Positions 25,050-35,084 are shown, counted from the first letter of the stretch. The stretch: 64,000 nucleotides of DNA from Klebsiella sp. BIGb0407 (GCF_024807845.1 NZ_JANUEQ010000001.1:62001-126000), one strand, 5' to 3'. Notes: a model not told the origin generated them from the letters alone. Made by a program: numbers and translations.

Positions 25050-25796
25050 ATGAATTTCCAGAATAAAGTCGCTGTTATAACAGGAAGTACCACTGGTATA
25101 GGTGAGGCCGTCGCAGAACAATTACATAAACATGGCTCTTATGTCGTCATTGTATCCCGCTCGTCAGAGCAAGCTAAACAAAAAGCGAAACTATTATCAT
25201 CCCAGGGACAAGAAGCGATTGGGATCGGATGTGATGTATCTCGGCCCGAACAAGTACGTCAAATGATTGATGAGGTTATCAATTATTTCGGCAGGATTGA
25301 TTATGCTGTAAATAATGCAGGCTTAACCGGTGAACATGGTAAAAATATTACAGAGCAGACCGTTGAAAACTGGGATAAGGTCATTGCCACCTCATTGAGT
25401 GGCGTTTTTTATTGTCTGAAATATGAAATAGCTCAGATGATGAAGTTTGGTGGCTCTATCGTTAATTTATCGGCAGTAAATGGCCTGGTTGGCATTCCCG
25501 GGCTGGCACCTTACACCGTAGCTAAACACGGCATCATTGGTTTAACCCAAACCGCAGCACTGGAGTTTGCCTGTCACGGTATTCGAATCAATGCCGTGGC
25601 TCCAGGCTATGTCGAAACTCCACGAATGAGTGAGTTTCCCGAAGATATCGTCCGCAGTTTCGCAAATAGCCACCCTATGAAAAGAATGGCCAGAATGCGG
25701 GAAGTAGCAGACTTCATATTGTTTTTGCTCTCAGAAAATGCGGGATTCTGTACCGGAGGCACTTATCCCATTGATGGGGGTTATTTAGCCGAGTGA
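25050..25796 (+). CDS. Short-chain dehydrogenase/reductase
   Basis: 248 residues, classical SDR. Cofactor motif TGSTTGIG (11-18), NNAG (about 91-94), Ser in VNLSAVNG, the YxxxK pair in APYTVAKHG, and NAVAPGYVETP. The C-terminus GGTYPIDGGYLAE is intact. NAD(P)-dependent oxidoreductase of unknown substrate. GGGGGAG precedes the ATG. It follows the YafY-type regulator. A vestigial C-terminus of a different SDR survives at 29604-29645. Confidence 0.9.
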   Translation: MNFQNKVAVITGSTTGIGEAVAEQLHKHGSYVVIVSRSSEQAKQKAKLLSSQGQEAIGIGCDVSRPEQVRQMIDEVINYFGRIDYAVNNAGLTGEHGKNITEQTVENWDKVIATSLSGVFYCLKYEIAQMMKFGGSIVNLSAVNGLVGIPGLAPYTVAKHGIIGLTQTAALEFACHGIRINAVAPGYVETPRMSEFPEDIVRSFANSHPMKRMARMREVADFILFLLSENAGFCTGGTYPIDGGYLAE

Positions 25797-26100
25797 TATT
25801 CATCTTCACGCATATTTATTATTATATTTCCTGAATTCAGGACTTTAATAATTACAATTATGCGTCATTTTTTAGTAAGTTTTTGGTAAATATTCAGTAA
25901 ATTATTGGCGTAAGGTCTTATCCAGATTGAGCGTGCTGATTTTGTCGGCAATGCAGCCACTTGACGATGTAAAAGGAATACTGATATAGATTACGCAACT
26001 CTAATAACCAGGGATTTATTAAACACACAGTGGACAGAACAGAATCGTCAACCGCCTCCAGCAAGACCTATAGTAATTTAGTATCTTTGTGGGGGACAAT

Positions 26101-27477
26101 ATGATGATTGAATCAATCCTCATCCTCCTTCTGGGGATATTACTTATCCTCTTCATCATCGCTCTCAACGGTTATTTCGTCGCGCAAGAATTCGCTTATA
26201 TGGCGGTTGACCGCACTAAACTTGCCGCTCGTGCTGCGGAAGGTGACTTAGCCGCCAAACGCGCTCTGGCCGTGACCAAACGTACAAGTTTTATGCTGTC
26301 CGGTGCACAGTTAGGTATCACCGTTACCGGGCTTATCGTTGGTTTTATCGCAGAACCCCTTATCGGTCGGTCATTTGGTGTGATTCTCGGTGGCGCGGGT
26401 ATTCCTGTCGAAGTGGGTATAACCATAGGTACTGTGCTTGCCTTGGTAGCGGCAACCATTATCCAGATGATTTTTGGTGAGCTATTTCCAAAAAACCTCG
26501 CTATTGCCAACTCAGAACCGCTTGCCAGGAAATTAGCGAACTCAACCCTTATTTATCTGGCTGTATTTGGCTGGCTTATTAGCTTCTTCGATAAATCTGC
26601 GAATCTTTTTTTAAAAATTCTGCGTATCGAACCGGTCCATGATCTGGATGTCAGCGTGTCCGCTAACGATCTTCCCCACATCATCGCAGACTCGCGTGAT
26701 AGTGGCGATCTTCCGGTCGAACTTTCCCTGATGATGGACAGAATTCTCGACTTTCCTCAGCGTGACGCCGAACATGCCATGATCCCGCGGTTCCAGGTCG
26801 ACTGGCTCACCCCGGAAACAACAATAGGTGAACTGCGTGAGATGATGGCGAAAGGCCATACTCGCTACCCAGTTGTTGAGGACGATACGCCTGTCGGTAT
26901 TGTTCATTTGGAAGATGTACTGGCAAGTTTCTCTGAAGGCAATAACGACCAGCCAGTCTCGACGATAATGAAGGATGCTGCTGTTATCCCTACGCTGATG
27001 CCGCTTCCTGATGCGCTCAGTCAATTAATCCGCAGCAAAAACCAACTTGCCTGCGTTATTGATGAATATGGTGGTTTTGCCGGCATTCTGACGCTAGAAG
27101 ACCTTGCAGCAGAAATCGTCGGTGAAATTACCGATGAGCATGATCTCGAGACAGGAGACTCCGTGACTCCGGGCGGAGAAAATGTCTGGCTGATGGACGG
27201 TGATGCTCCCCTGGATGAAGTCGAACGCGCGATTGGCTATGAGCTTCCGCGTAATGAGGTTGAAACCGTTTCAGGAATGCTGATTGCTGAACTCGGCGCA
27301 CTGCCCGCTAAAGGGGATTCGGTGACTATCCTGTTACCTGTTGACCCGGCTGATTTGGTGGCCGATGTCCCGCTCCAGAGAAAGCTAGTGGTTGATATTT
27401 TGGAGGTTGAGCGCTACGTCCCAACTCAAGTCCGGGTTTGGTTAGTGGAAGAAGTCATGAGTGAGGAGTCCCGATGA
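26101..27477 (+). CDS. CNNM/CBS/CorC domain membrane protein (first of pair)
   Basis: 458 residues from ATG 26101 (GTG 26089 is in frame, but GGGGGA spacing favours the ATG). Order: CNNM/DUF21 membrane domain (about 1-180, with [12 protein letters not shown] and [21 protein letters not shown]), two CBS domains (about 205-330, with [22 protein letters not shown] and [18 protein letters not shown]), and a C-terminal CorC_HlyC domain (about 355-440). These 'hemolysin family' proteins are linked to Mg2+/Co2+ efflux or homeostasis. The stop overlaps the start of the next gene by ATGA, so the two are translationally coupled and may form a heteromer. Confidence 0.85.
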   Translation: MMIESILILLLGILLILFIIALNGYFVAQEFAYMAVDRTKLAARAAEGDLAAKRALAVTKRTSFMLSGAQLGITVTGLIVGFIAEPLIGRSFGVILGGAGIPVEVGITIGTVLALVAATIIQMIFGELFPKNLAIANSEPLARKLANSTLIYLAVFGWLISFFDKSANLFLKILRIEPVHDLDVSVSANDLPHIIADSRDSGDLPVELSLMMDRILDFPQRDAEHAMIPRFQVDWLTPETTIGELREMMAKGHTRYPVVEDDTPVGIVHLEDVLASFSEGNNDQPVSTIMKDAAVIPTLMPLPDALSQLIRSKNQLACVIDEYGGFAGILTLEDLAAEIVGEITDEHDLETGDSVTPGGENVWLMDGDAPLDEVERAIGYELPRNEVETVSGMLIAELGALPAKGDSVTILLPVDPADLVADVPLQRKLVVDILEVERYVPTQVRVWLVEEVMSEESR

Positions 27478-28490
27478 ACGATCCGTTGTTTGTCACCTTA
27501 GCAACAGTCGCTTTAATTGTACTCAGTGGCCTGTTTGTTATTATTGAATTTGCGCTTCTCGGCTCCCGCAGACATCGTTTAGAGGAAATGGCCGCCAATA
27601 GCCGCTCAGCCAGGGCAGCACTGCGCGGTATGAATGACTTAACCTTAATGCTGGCTGGCGCTCAACTGGGTATCACCTTTTGTACGTTTGCCCTGGGTGC
27701 GATAACCAAGCCTGCCGTCGATTTCTGGCTTGAACCCTTGCTTGCCGCCTGGGGAATGCCGCTCTGGATAGCAGGGGGAACCTCTTTTGTTCTCGCCTTC
27801 TTTGTGGTGACATTTTTACACTTAGTGATCGGTGAAATGGCACCCAAATCCTGGGCAATCGCCAACCCGGAGCGTTCGGCATTGGCGGTGGGTATTATTG
27901 CTCAAGTCTATATATGGCCATTACGCTCTTTGATGCGCTGGCTGAATAGCCTGGCAAACCGTCTGGTGAGAGCCGCCGGTGTTGAACCGGTGGAGAGTGC
28001 TGCCGTTGGCGGGCAGGATATAGCCACCATTCGTCAGCTTGTTGAGCACTCAGCAAATACAGGAACGCTCGAACCGCAAGTTCAGCAGCAGATCTCAAGC
28101 CTGATTGACCTTGTTACCGTTCAGGTGAAAACGCTGCTGGTGGAGAAAAATGAACCGACATCTCTTCATACGGGTGTGAAGGTTGCTGATATTCGTGATG
28201 CGGCGCAGCAATCTGGCCATCAACGAATACTTCTGTTAGGCGAAGCGGAATCAACGCCCCTTGTTGTACACCTGCGGGATACGCTGATGGAGCATGATGA
28301 CCGTCCTGCCTATGAGATAGCGCGCCCGGCCTTTATTCTTGATGCCTCGACGCCTATCTATGAGTCATTAGCCCTGATGCGCAAATCAAGCGTGCAGTTC
28401 GCCGTTGTGATGGACGGGCTGAAGATGTGTGGTGTTGTCACGTTGAACGATATTTTAAAGAAAATATTACCGGCTGCCTCTTCAGCTTAA
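27474..28490 (+). CDS. CNNM/CBS domain membrane protein (second of pair)
   Basis: 338 residues: CNNM domain (about 1-180, EFALLGSRRHRLEEMA and GEMAPKSWAIANPER) followed by a reduced CBS pair, lacking the C-terminal CorC_HlyC domain of its partner. Overlap of 4 bp with the upstream gene indicates coupled synthesis of a long and a short subunit. The same long-plus-short layout is known for paired hemolysin-family genes in other bacteria. Likely inner-membrane divalent-cation transport. Confidence 0.85.
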   Translation: MNDPLFVTLATVALIVLSGLFVIIEFALLGSRRHRLEEMAANSRSARAALRGMNDLTLMLAGAQLGITFCTFALGAITKPAVDFWLEPLLAAWGMPLWIAGGTSFVLAFFVVTFLHLVIGEMAPKSWAIANPERSALAVGIIAQVYIWPLRSLMRWLNSLANRLVRAAGVEPVESAAVGGQDIATIRQLVEHSANTGTLEPQVQQQISSLIDLVTVQVKTLLVEKNEPTSLHTGVKVADIRDAAQQSGHQRILLLGEAESTPLVVHLRDTLMEHDDRPAYEIARPAFILDASTPIYESLALMRKSSVQFAVVMDGLKMCGVVTLNDILKKILPAASSA

Positions 28491-28574
28491 ATAAGTACGG
28501 GCTAATTTGAGAAGTATCGACTCTCTGAATGAATGATATTTCTTCTCTGTCATACTCCATGCTGCCTGCGTACG

Positions 28575-28615
28575 GCCCGTCGAGTTGCATAGTTTATCTA
28601 TGCTCATCGACGGGC
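28575..28615. terminator. Stacked hairpin between convergent genes
   Basis: GCCCGTCGA...TCGACGGGC enclosing GCATAG...CTATGC with a 5-nt loop. It lies between the CNNM pair and the convergent YciI-like gene. No T-tract on either side, so intrinsic termination is uncertain. Confidence 0.5.
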
Positions 28616-28682
28616 TGAACCTGGCGCCTGAAGACAAGACGAATTATCTGGGGATATCCCCTTCAACAGGGCGAGTGTTTTT

Positions 28683-28979
28683 TTATTTGGCCGCGTCAGT
28701 AAAGTCTTTTGCAATAAACTTAGGCGTGAATTCACGCACTTCATACTGAGCAAAATCAGGATAATAGCAGTCTTCATCAAGAATCGACTGTAGTTCGTTT
28801 CTGCTATTTACCCGGGCAAAAATAACGCCGGCATGGGCATCAGTATCTATATAGGGACCCAGCATCAAAAACTTTCCAGCCTGAAAATATTTCTCCAGCC
28901 ATTTGACGTGAATGGGGAACATTTCATTTTGAGTTTGCGCGGTAATATCGGCGTTAACGGTGATATTAATGATAAACAT
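28683..28979 (-). CDS. YciI-like (YCII domain) protein
   Basis: 98 residues forming a small ferredoxin-like YCII domain (MFPIHVKWLEKYFQAGKFLMLGPYIDTDAHAGVIFARV, then a C-terminal EVREFTPKF). Members are small enzymes or accessory proteins, sometimes fused to dioxygenases or sigma factors. It follows the quinone-reductase-like gene by 27 bp on the same strand and is likely in one operon. Confidence 0.8.
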   Translation of the reverse strand: MFIINITVNADITAQTQNEMFPIHVKWLEKYFQAGKFLMLGPYIDTDAHAGVIFARVNSRNELQSILDEDCYYPDFAQYEVREFTPKFIAKDFTDAAK

Positions 28980-29006
28980 GACTGAACCTTAGGTTGCTGA
29001 TGCTAA

Positions 29007-29567
29007 TTAAACGGAGATATTTCTGATAATTTTAATCAGGCGGCCAGCATGCTCACGCGCTGAAGATATTTGATCGGATCTTTTTTCTTCATCATCCCGA
29101 CCGGTATAACTTACGCCGTGAGTATAAATGGCACCTGTATATTCAAGATTACACAGAGCAGCTGTGGTCTCAAATTGAGGCAGATACTCTTCAATGTTGT
29201 GTCCAAAAAAACCAGCCGGTGTGTAGGCCACTTCTGGGGCACCTGTCGTGAAAGAAAGCAGCAACTTTTTACCAGCAAGTTTTGCCGTTGAGCCATGTGC
29301 GAATCCGTGAGTAAATACTTCATCGACCCATAATTTCATCATGCCTGGGAGTGAATACCATGAAAAAGGAAACTGCCAGATAATCAAATCGGCGTCTAAT
29401 AATGCTTGCTGCTCGGCGTGAATATCAAACTGATAAGCAGGATAGAGTTCGTCAAGGCGACGGATATTCACTTCTGGTAATTCTCTGGTAACCTCATCAA
29501 GAATAGTCGCATTCGCCAAAGATTTATTCAGATTCGGATGACCTGAAATAATAAGTATGTTTTTCAT
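29007..29567 (-). CDS. NAD(P)H-quinone-oxidoreductase-like flavoprotein
   Basis: 186 residues of the flavodoxin-like NQO/MdaB/KefF family. N-terminal ILIISGHPNLNKSLANA (FMN/FAD phosphate loop), LIIWQFPFSWYSLPGMMKLWVDEVFTHGFA, and KLLLSFTTGAPEVAY. It catalyses two-electron reduction of quinones or nitro compounds in the cytoplasm. A LysR-type gene is divergent 180 bp away and probably controls this gene and the downstream YciI-like gene. Confidence 0.85.
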   Translation of the reverse strand: MKNILIISGHPNLNKSLANATILDEVTRELPEVNIRRLDELYPAYQFDIHAEQQALLDADLIIWQFPFSWYSLPGMMKLWVDEVFTHGFAHGSTAKLAGKKLLLSFTTGAPEVAYTPAGFFGHNIEEYLPQFETTAALCNLEYTGAIYTHGVSYTGRDDEEKRSDQISSAREHAGRLIKIIRNISV

Positions 29568-29603
29568 TTTATATCCATCCCGAAAGAAGAGTGCTAAAGA
29601 GTG

Positions 29604-29645
29604 TTAAATACTGAACCCACCATCCACGGCAATATCAGAGCCCAT
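29604..29645 (-). pseudogene. C-terminal scar of a short-chain dehydrogenase
   Basis: The minus strand gives MGSDIAVDGGFSI then a stop, the standard end of an SDR (G-x-x-I/L-x-V-D-G-G). The rest of the gene is absent. It lies just upstream of the quinone-reductase-like gene, so an SDR probably once occupied this LysR-controlled locus. Confidence 0.55.
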
Positions 29646-29747
29646 TCAATAACCCTCTGTTATGTGCCGAAGAGCTCCAATATAGATAATCCGACGGACA
29701 GCGAGTAGACTGCATCAATGACCTAAACTCTTAACTAAAAGTTAATA

Positions 29748-30650
29748 ATGGATAATCCGACTTACGGTCAGCTGACCATCCTCCATGTCATCGCTCGCGA
29801 GGGAAGTATTTCTGCCGCAGCACGTAAATTAGGTGTTTCAGCGCCTTCGGTCAGTAAATCACTGAAGCTTCTTGAGACTAAAACCGGCGTCCCGCTATTC
29901 ACCCGAACCACACGCAGAATCAGTCTCACGGATGCCGGAAGAAATCTGCTGCTGAAAACAAAGGAGGCGATCGCTACCTTGGATCTGGCGATGGAGGACA
30001 TCCAAAGTTTGGGAGAAATACCTTCAGGACCCGTTAGGATCACGCTTTCTCGCTTTGCCTATCAGCTTATCGTGAAGCCGGGGCTTGCTGAATTTCATCA
30101 AACCTATCCGGATATACAACTGGAGTTGTCTATTAACGATGGTGCTGTTGGTCTGGTTGACGAGGGATTCGATCTCGGGATTCGTTTCGGGGATACCGTC
30201 AGTGAAGGAATGGTTGCCAGAAAAATTTATCCGGCATTCCGAATGGGGCTTTATGCTTCAGAAGAGTATATTAAGAAATATGGGTTTCCCGAAACGCCTG
30301 GTTGTCTTTCCGCACACCGGCTGATTACTTACCGGTTCACCACCTCTAATCGTATTTCATCCCTGACCCTTCTTGAGGACGGTCTATCGATTCACCCCGA
30401 GATCGCTTCAGCCATGATATGTAACGATACTGATGCAGTCTGTGATGCGGTAAAAGCGGGAATAGGAATAGGGCGTATATTTGAACCGCTGCATGCCAGA
30501 ATGGCGGATCGCGAGGATTTTATCCCGATACTGGATACATACTGGCCGATGTACCCGGCCGTCTATTTTTACTATACCCAAAACACGCAACGAGCAAAGC
30601 GAGTGCAAGCCGTTATCAATTTTTTCGATTATCTTAAAAAAGCTGAATAA
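29748..30650 (+). CDS. LysR-family regulator
   Basis: 300 residues. HTH at 9-63 (TILHVIAREGSISAAARKLGVSAPSVSKSLKLLETKTGVPLFTRTTRRISLTDAG), then a CrgA-type substrate-binding domain (YPDIQLELSINDGAVGLVDEGFDLGIRFG). Divergent from the quinone-reductase/YciI unit, which is the likely target. Confidence 0.9.
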   Translation: MDNPTYGQLTILHVIAREGSISAAARKLGVSAPSVSKSLKLLETKTGVPLFTRTTRRISLTDAGRNLLLKTKEAIATLDLAMEDIQSLGEIPSGPVRITLSRFAYQLIVKPGLAEFHQTYPDIQLELSINDGAVGLVDEGFDLGIRFGDTVSEGMVARKIYPAFRMGLYASEEYIKKYGFPETPGCLSAHRLITYRFTTSNRISSLTLLEDGLSIHPEIASAMICNDTDAVCDAVKAGIGIGRIFEPLHARMADREDFIPILDTYWPMYPAVYFYYTQNTQRAKRVQAVINFFDYLKKAE

Positions 30651-30806
30651 GTCTCACCTCGTCGTACTAAATTCAGTTATCAGATTGAAAATGAAGTTTA
30701 GCAGGGTACTCTTTATCGCCTATTTCTCTGACAAAACTCTGACTCCTGATATACAGAGAATAACGCATACAATTATGCAAATATTAGGCTTAATGGAAAA
30801 TTGTTG

Positions 30807-32012
30807 ATGACACGGAATGATTCATTACTCAAGTTACCCGGAATTAGAAGACTGCTGGCAGGTTACGGCCTCTCGGTTATTGCAGATACGTCGGTATATA
30901 TTGTCTTTGCGCTGTGGGCTAAACAGCTAACTGGAAGTACATCAGACGCGGGGCTGGTACTTTTCTGTTTTATTATCCCTTCATTAATTGCTCCACTTAC
31001 AGGAAATGCCATAGACAGCCTGAAAAAGGACAGTATTATGGTATTTACCAACCTTGTTATGGCAGCATCCATACTCACTCTTCAGTTCGCGCATGAAAAA
31101 TATCAGTTTATATTGTTATTAATTTCAGCTTTTATCTATGGGTTAGGGTATGTGGTATTTAATTCCGCACGCGTTTGTCTTGTAGTCAATAATTATGAAA
31201 AAAAGGACATAGGCGAAATCAATGCGGTGCTCAGAACGCTTCGGGAAACGGTGAGACTGACAGCCCCCATACTGGGTGTCTATTTATATACCACTTTTGG
31301 AAGTCATTTCTTTGTCTGGTTTGTCAGTCTCTCTCTGATTATCTCCGCTGTTTTATTTCTAAATCTTGAAGTAAAAAATAGTGACTACCGCCAGGAAGCG
31401 AATATTTCTGCATTCTCATTTTCTGGGTTGATGGATGGCGTGAAGGGGTTATGGAGCGTTTCTCTTATTCGTTCATGTGTACTCTGCCTGTTGGTAACGC
31501 TTTTGGTTGCAGGGTTTTACGAGGTGATTCTGTTCAGTATTCTTGAGCACCTGAATCAGCCCTTGTCCGTTATCGGGCAACTGATCTCAGCTCAGGGCAT
31601 CGGGGCGGTTCTCGGGGGAATATTGTCGATAAGACTGATCAAGAAAACACCTCCGGAGTTACTTATCCTCGGCGGTTTTTTTATTCAGGCGCTGGGTATA
31701 GCCGGGCTATTTGCGTCAGCAATGCCGCTTATTTACCTCAGCTGCGCCCTGTTTGGTTTCGGGTTGCCACCGTCTATGGTGGGGCTGGATACGCTGATTC
31801 AGACAAAACTTCCGGCATCCATTCAGGGCAGGGCGAATACATCACTTGAGGCTATGACCAGTATCCCTTTTTCACTTTCATTTCTGATCTCAAGTCTGAT
31901 GATTACCGCTATCTCTTACAGAGTTATGCTGTGGTATATGTTGGCTGTGACGGTTTTAGCCGCTGTCCTTTTGACCTTTGCCGTCCGGAAAGCGTCGTCT
32001 TCCCGGTCATAA
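30807..32012 (+). CDS. MFS transporter (DHA3-like)
   Basis: 401 residues from ATG 30807 (two TTG codons precede it in frame). Twelve hydrophobic segments, an N-terminal LLAGYGLSVIADTSVYIVFALWAKQLTGS and a C-terminal Arg/Ser tail. The pattern is that of MFS proteins related to macrolide/enterobactin exporters of the DHA3 group. Substrate unknown. It stands alone and converges on the DUF3142 gene 11 bp away. Confidence 0.75.
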   Translation: MTRNDSLLKLPGIRRLLAGYGLSVIADTSVYIVFALWAKQLTGSTSDAGLVLFCFIIPSLIAPLTGNAIDSLKKDSIMVFTNLVMAASILTLQFAHEKYQFILLLISAFIYGLGYVVFNSARVCLVVNNYEKKDIGEINAVLRTLRETVRLTAPILGVYLYTTFGSHFFVWFVSLSLIISAVLFLNLEVKNSDYRQEANISAFSFSGLMDGVKGLWSVSLIRSCVLCLLVTLLVAGFYEVILFSILEHLNQPLSVIGQLISAQGIGAVLGGILSIRLIKKTPPELLILGGFFIQALGIAGLFASAMPLIYLSCALFGFGLPPSMVGLDTLIQTKLPASIQGRANTSLEAMTSIPFSLSFLISSLMITAISYRVMLWYMLAVTVLAAVLLTFAVRKASSSRS

Positions 32013-32022
32013 CCATGACAAG

Positions 32023-32748
32023 TCAGTGCTCAGTTTTATTCCGAAGCATAAAAACCACGGTGCCACGATACCAGGGAGAGTTTGCCAGCGATTTTTCATA
32101 CTGGTCATCCCAGTCGCCATGCTGAACCAGGCCGATAGAGAAAGGGATTTTCAGCTTGCTCAGGGCCGGTAAATACTGGGAATAATCGGTGACCGTATGC
32201 CGCCCCTGATAGCTTTGCACCACAATCTCATCAATAGGTAAGGTATTGAGGGTTGATATATCCCCCGTTTTTGCCCAGTCCAGTAAACCGGTGACCCCGA
32301 GCGCGTAACGCGCGGGCAGCTGCTGACGGATCTCACGCAAGAATGCCGCATAATCGTTTAAACGGTGGGTTGCCGCGTCAAAATCGATTTGTAATCCGAC
32401 AACCTGATTTCCCGCGATCTCCCAGCGGTCCAGCAACAAAATAATCCGCCGCCAGGCATCAGCTGGCATATCAAGGGTTGTTATGCGTACCGTTAGCCAG
32501 ATACGGGGAAAGGTCAATCGACTCACGGGTAATCCTACCCGCTCAAAAACCACCCGTCCGCTGCGCGTGACCAGCTCACCCTGATGCAGGTAAACCACCT
32601 GAGCCTGGCGTAGCGCCTCCCCGGGTTTTACGCCGGACCAGAGCCAGAATGCCCGATGCTCTTCGGCGTTAACCCGGGCGTGAGCGGGAAAACTGAACAG
32701 CCCGGCTATCAGCAACCCTACCAGTAGTATTTGAGTTTTTGCGCCCAT
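32023..32748 (-). CDS. DUF3142 exported protein
   Basis: 241 residues. A signal peptide (cleavage near AHA-RV, residue 24) is followed by a DUF3142 domain (AFWLWSG, VVGLQIDFDAATHRLNDYAAFLREIRQQLP, VTGLLDWAKTGDISTL, EIVVQSYQGRHTV). The fold reads like a TIM-barrel glycosidase-like domain, with the acidic QIDFD motif on a strand end. Enzymatic activity is not established. Its first 31 bp overlap the end of the 720-residue periplasmic protein gene, so the two are synthesised together. Confidence 0.75.
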   Translation of the reverse strand: MGAKTQILLVGLLIAGLFSFPAHARVNAEEHRAFWLWSGVKPGEALRQAQVVYLHQGELVTRSGRVVFERVGLPVSRLTFPRIWLTVRITTLDMPADAWRRIILLLDRWEIAGNQVVGLQIDFDAATHRLNDYAAFLREIRQQLPARYALGVTGLLDWAKTGDISTLNTLPIDEIVVQSYQGRHTVTDYSQYLPALSKLKIPFSIGLVQHGDWDDQYEKSLANSPWYRGTVVFMLRNKTEH

Positions 32749-34880
32749 ACACTTCCTGGATACTGTGATTTCAGCTGAGTGAACCAGCCTTTACGCACAT
32801 GTTTATCAACGTCAGCGCCTCCACAGTCGTTATAACCGGAAGGGGCATAACACATAATCGCCCGGTACAACGCATAGCTCTTATCTTCCGGCTCACTCTT
32901 GGCGTCATTGATGATCTGCCGGTAATAATCCTGACGGCTGGGCTGGCCGATAAATTTATCGTCGGAGGTAAGAGCATCGAGGGCGATGTTTCCCGGGGAG
33001 TCTTGTCCCAGCGAAATGCGCGCATCACTGATTCGCAGAAACTCACCCAGGCAATTTAACGCATGTCCGTCGCGGTTGTTCTTACTCAGTACGCTGACGG
33101 TTTTAGTGAGTGATGAGCAGAAGTAGCCATCTTTGATGTGCTCGCCAGGCCAGTCAAAAATGCTCAAGGAGACATCCGCAAAGGCATCACCAATAACCGG
33201 CTGTGAAATATGGCTCGCCAGTGCTTTATCTGCCAGCCAGTCCGCATAGCGCGCCTCTATCAAGTCACGCATCAATAAGGTATGCAGGGCGATAGTTCGC
33301 TCTTCGTTATTCGGTGCCGAAGCCACCTGCTGGCGTAAAAAATCAGCATCAGCCCGTGTTTTAAGCACTACAGAGCGGTAGCGCAGGTTGGTTATCGGGC
33401 TGGCGGCGGCAAAAATATCAGCAATATTATTTGACTCAACCAGAGTCGCTGCCAGCTGGCTTTGCAGATATTGCTGCTGTTCCACATTCCTGGTGGATGC
33501 CAGTAGCTGTGACCAGTGTTCCTTTGCCTGGGACCATTTTTCTTGCGCCATCAGAGCATTGCCATACAGCGCCTGTTCACTGAAGGCTAAAATATCGTTT
33601 TCCGGCAAATGGCTAACAGGCTTAATTTCACGGATTACCTGCGCATAATCTTTTTTCTGATAGGCCAGCATTTCGTTGAGATAGTGCCAGTAATTCAGCG
33701 TATTTGACTGTTCGAATACGGGTTTGATTTCATCCAGATAGGCTTTGTCAGCACAGGGTTGCCGTTCATCGCAATTCGTATTGCGCATCATACGCAACGC
33801 CTGGGTAAAGGTGAGCAACGGCGCATCAGGCGAGTAGCGATAAAATGCGTCATTCCAGTTGTTATCCCGGCTCTGCAATTTATTGTCATTCTCAGCGATA
33901 AGCGCTACCAGACTGTTGACGTCTTTAGCCTCAGCAAATGCAGTTTCATAAAGTTTTGCCAGGCTATCTGTGTCCTGCAGATACCAGTTAATTCTCCGTA
34001 ACAGACCGGTAGTGGACGCCGCATATTCTCCTGTTGGCCAGCGCTGAAGATAATCATTGGCCCATTTTAATGCCAGTTTTGCCGCCTGCGGATCCACTTT
34101 ATTGACATCAAAATCACCGTATTCACCTGCGGCATTCTGGCTACTGGTATTCAGCGCATTGCGGATAAGCATATAGCTACTCGCTTCAGCAAGCCAGGGC
34201 TGCTGGCTTTCCTTGAGTGCCAGCCACAAGGGTTCAGCCTCGGCATAGTTACCGCTATAGAAGTCATTGGCAGCAGACAGATAGGTTTTGAACTGATTTG
34301 CCATGGAGCCCGCAGGAAAATTGAGAGCATCAATCCTTGCCTGACTCTCCTCACTGCCATCAATAACGATCCTGACTTTCGCCAGCGCCTGTCGCTGTTC
34401 CTGGGTCAGGCTGTCATCCGTCAGCAGGGCTGAAAGAAAATTTTCATCAGATTGCGCCGTCATCGAGACAAAACGATTCTCAAGCGAGTCCTCATCGCTA
34501 TAGTCAGGTTCCACGTCGGCTAAGCCCAGACGTGCGAGTGACGCTTTCACTTCAGCGATAGCAGGTTGAACGGTGTTTTGTTCTGCGGGGGGTGTAAAGC
34601 GATACCAGGCATCAAGGTGCGGGCCGAAGTAGAAATCACGGCTGCGGGTGAAGTCAGTCGGTATCGGCTGGCCGGGTAAGGACAGCGCCGCTTTTTCACC
34701 GAGCAAACGCAGCAAGTTATCACGTGTATCATTGTATACACCCAGTACCGGCGGGCTATCGATTAAACAGCCCGGCGCCCCCCAGGGACAACTCGTTTCA
34801 TCTGATGAGGCAAACGCCATTTTGCTGACGATGAGTGAAAGAAGTAATGTGGTGGCGCAACGGTATACTCTGGAATTCAT
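32718..34880 (-). CDS. Periplasmic helical-repeat (TPR/SLR-like) protein
   Basis: 720 residues. Signal peptide (about 1-24, cleavage near AFA-SS). Mature protein starts with a Cys pair (SCPWGAPGC) and continues as a long alpha-solenoid with TPR-like units (YSGNYAEAEPLWLALKESQQPWLAEASSYMLIRNAL; WLAEASSYML; AYQKKDYAQVIREIKPV; ALMAQEKWSQAKEHWSQLLA). Such proteins scaffold envelope complexes and are sometimes annotated as outer-membrane assembly lipoproteins, although no lipobox Cys is visible here. The DUF3142 gene overlaps its 3' end, implying a common complex or pathway. Confidence 0.75.
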   Translation of the reverse strand: MNSRVYRCATTLLLSLIVSKMAFASSDETSCPWGAPGCLIDSPPVLGVYNDTRDNLLRLLGEKAALSLPGQPIPTDFTRSRDFYFGPHLDAWYRFTPPAEQNTVQPAIAEVKASLARLGLADVEPDYSDEDSLENRFVSMTAQSDENFLSALLTDDSLTQEQRQALAKVRIVIDGSEESQARIDALNFPAGSMANQFKTYLSAANDFYSGNYAEAEPLWLALKESQQPWLAEASSYMLIRNALNTSSQNAAGEYGDFDVNKVDPQAAKLALKWANDYLQRWPTGEYAASTTGLLRRINWYLQDTDSLAKLYETAFAEAKDVNSLVALIAENDNKLQSRDNNWNDAFYRYSPDAPLLTFTQALRMMRNTNCDERQPCADKAYLDEIKPVFEQSNTLNYWHYLNEMLAYQKKDYAQVIREIKPVSHLPENDILAFSEQALYGNALMAQEKWSQAKEHWSQLLASTRNVEQQQYLQSQLAATLVESNNIADIFAAASPITNLRYRSVVLKTRADADFLRQQVASAPNNEERTIALHTLLMRDLIEARYADWLADKALASHISQPVIGDAFADVSLSIFDWPGEHIKDGYFCSSLTKTVSVLSKNNRDGHALNCLGEFLRISDARISLGQDSPGNIALDALTSDDKFIGQPSRQDYYRQIINDAKSEPEDKSYALYRAIMCYAPSGYNDCGGADVDKHVRKGWFTQLKSQYPGSVWAQKLKYYW

Positions 34881-35084
34881 ATCATGGCATCCTAAAAATC
34901 AAACGCCCAGCGTCAGGGCAGTGAGCACGATGCACTGTCTCTGGTGGCGCTGGTTATTACGCTTATTTTAGCCATAAACAAGCAAGATAGAGCTAAGTAA
35001 TCTTCTGATTTGATTTATCAGACTCAAATTTCCCGCGTTCTCCGTCGGTGATAAGTCAGATGTAATATGAAAAATACGGTTATG

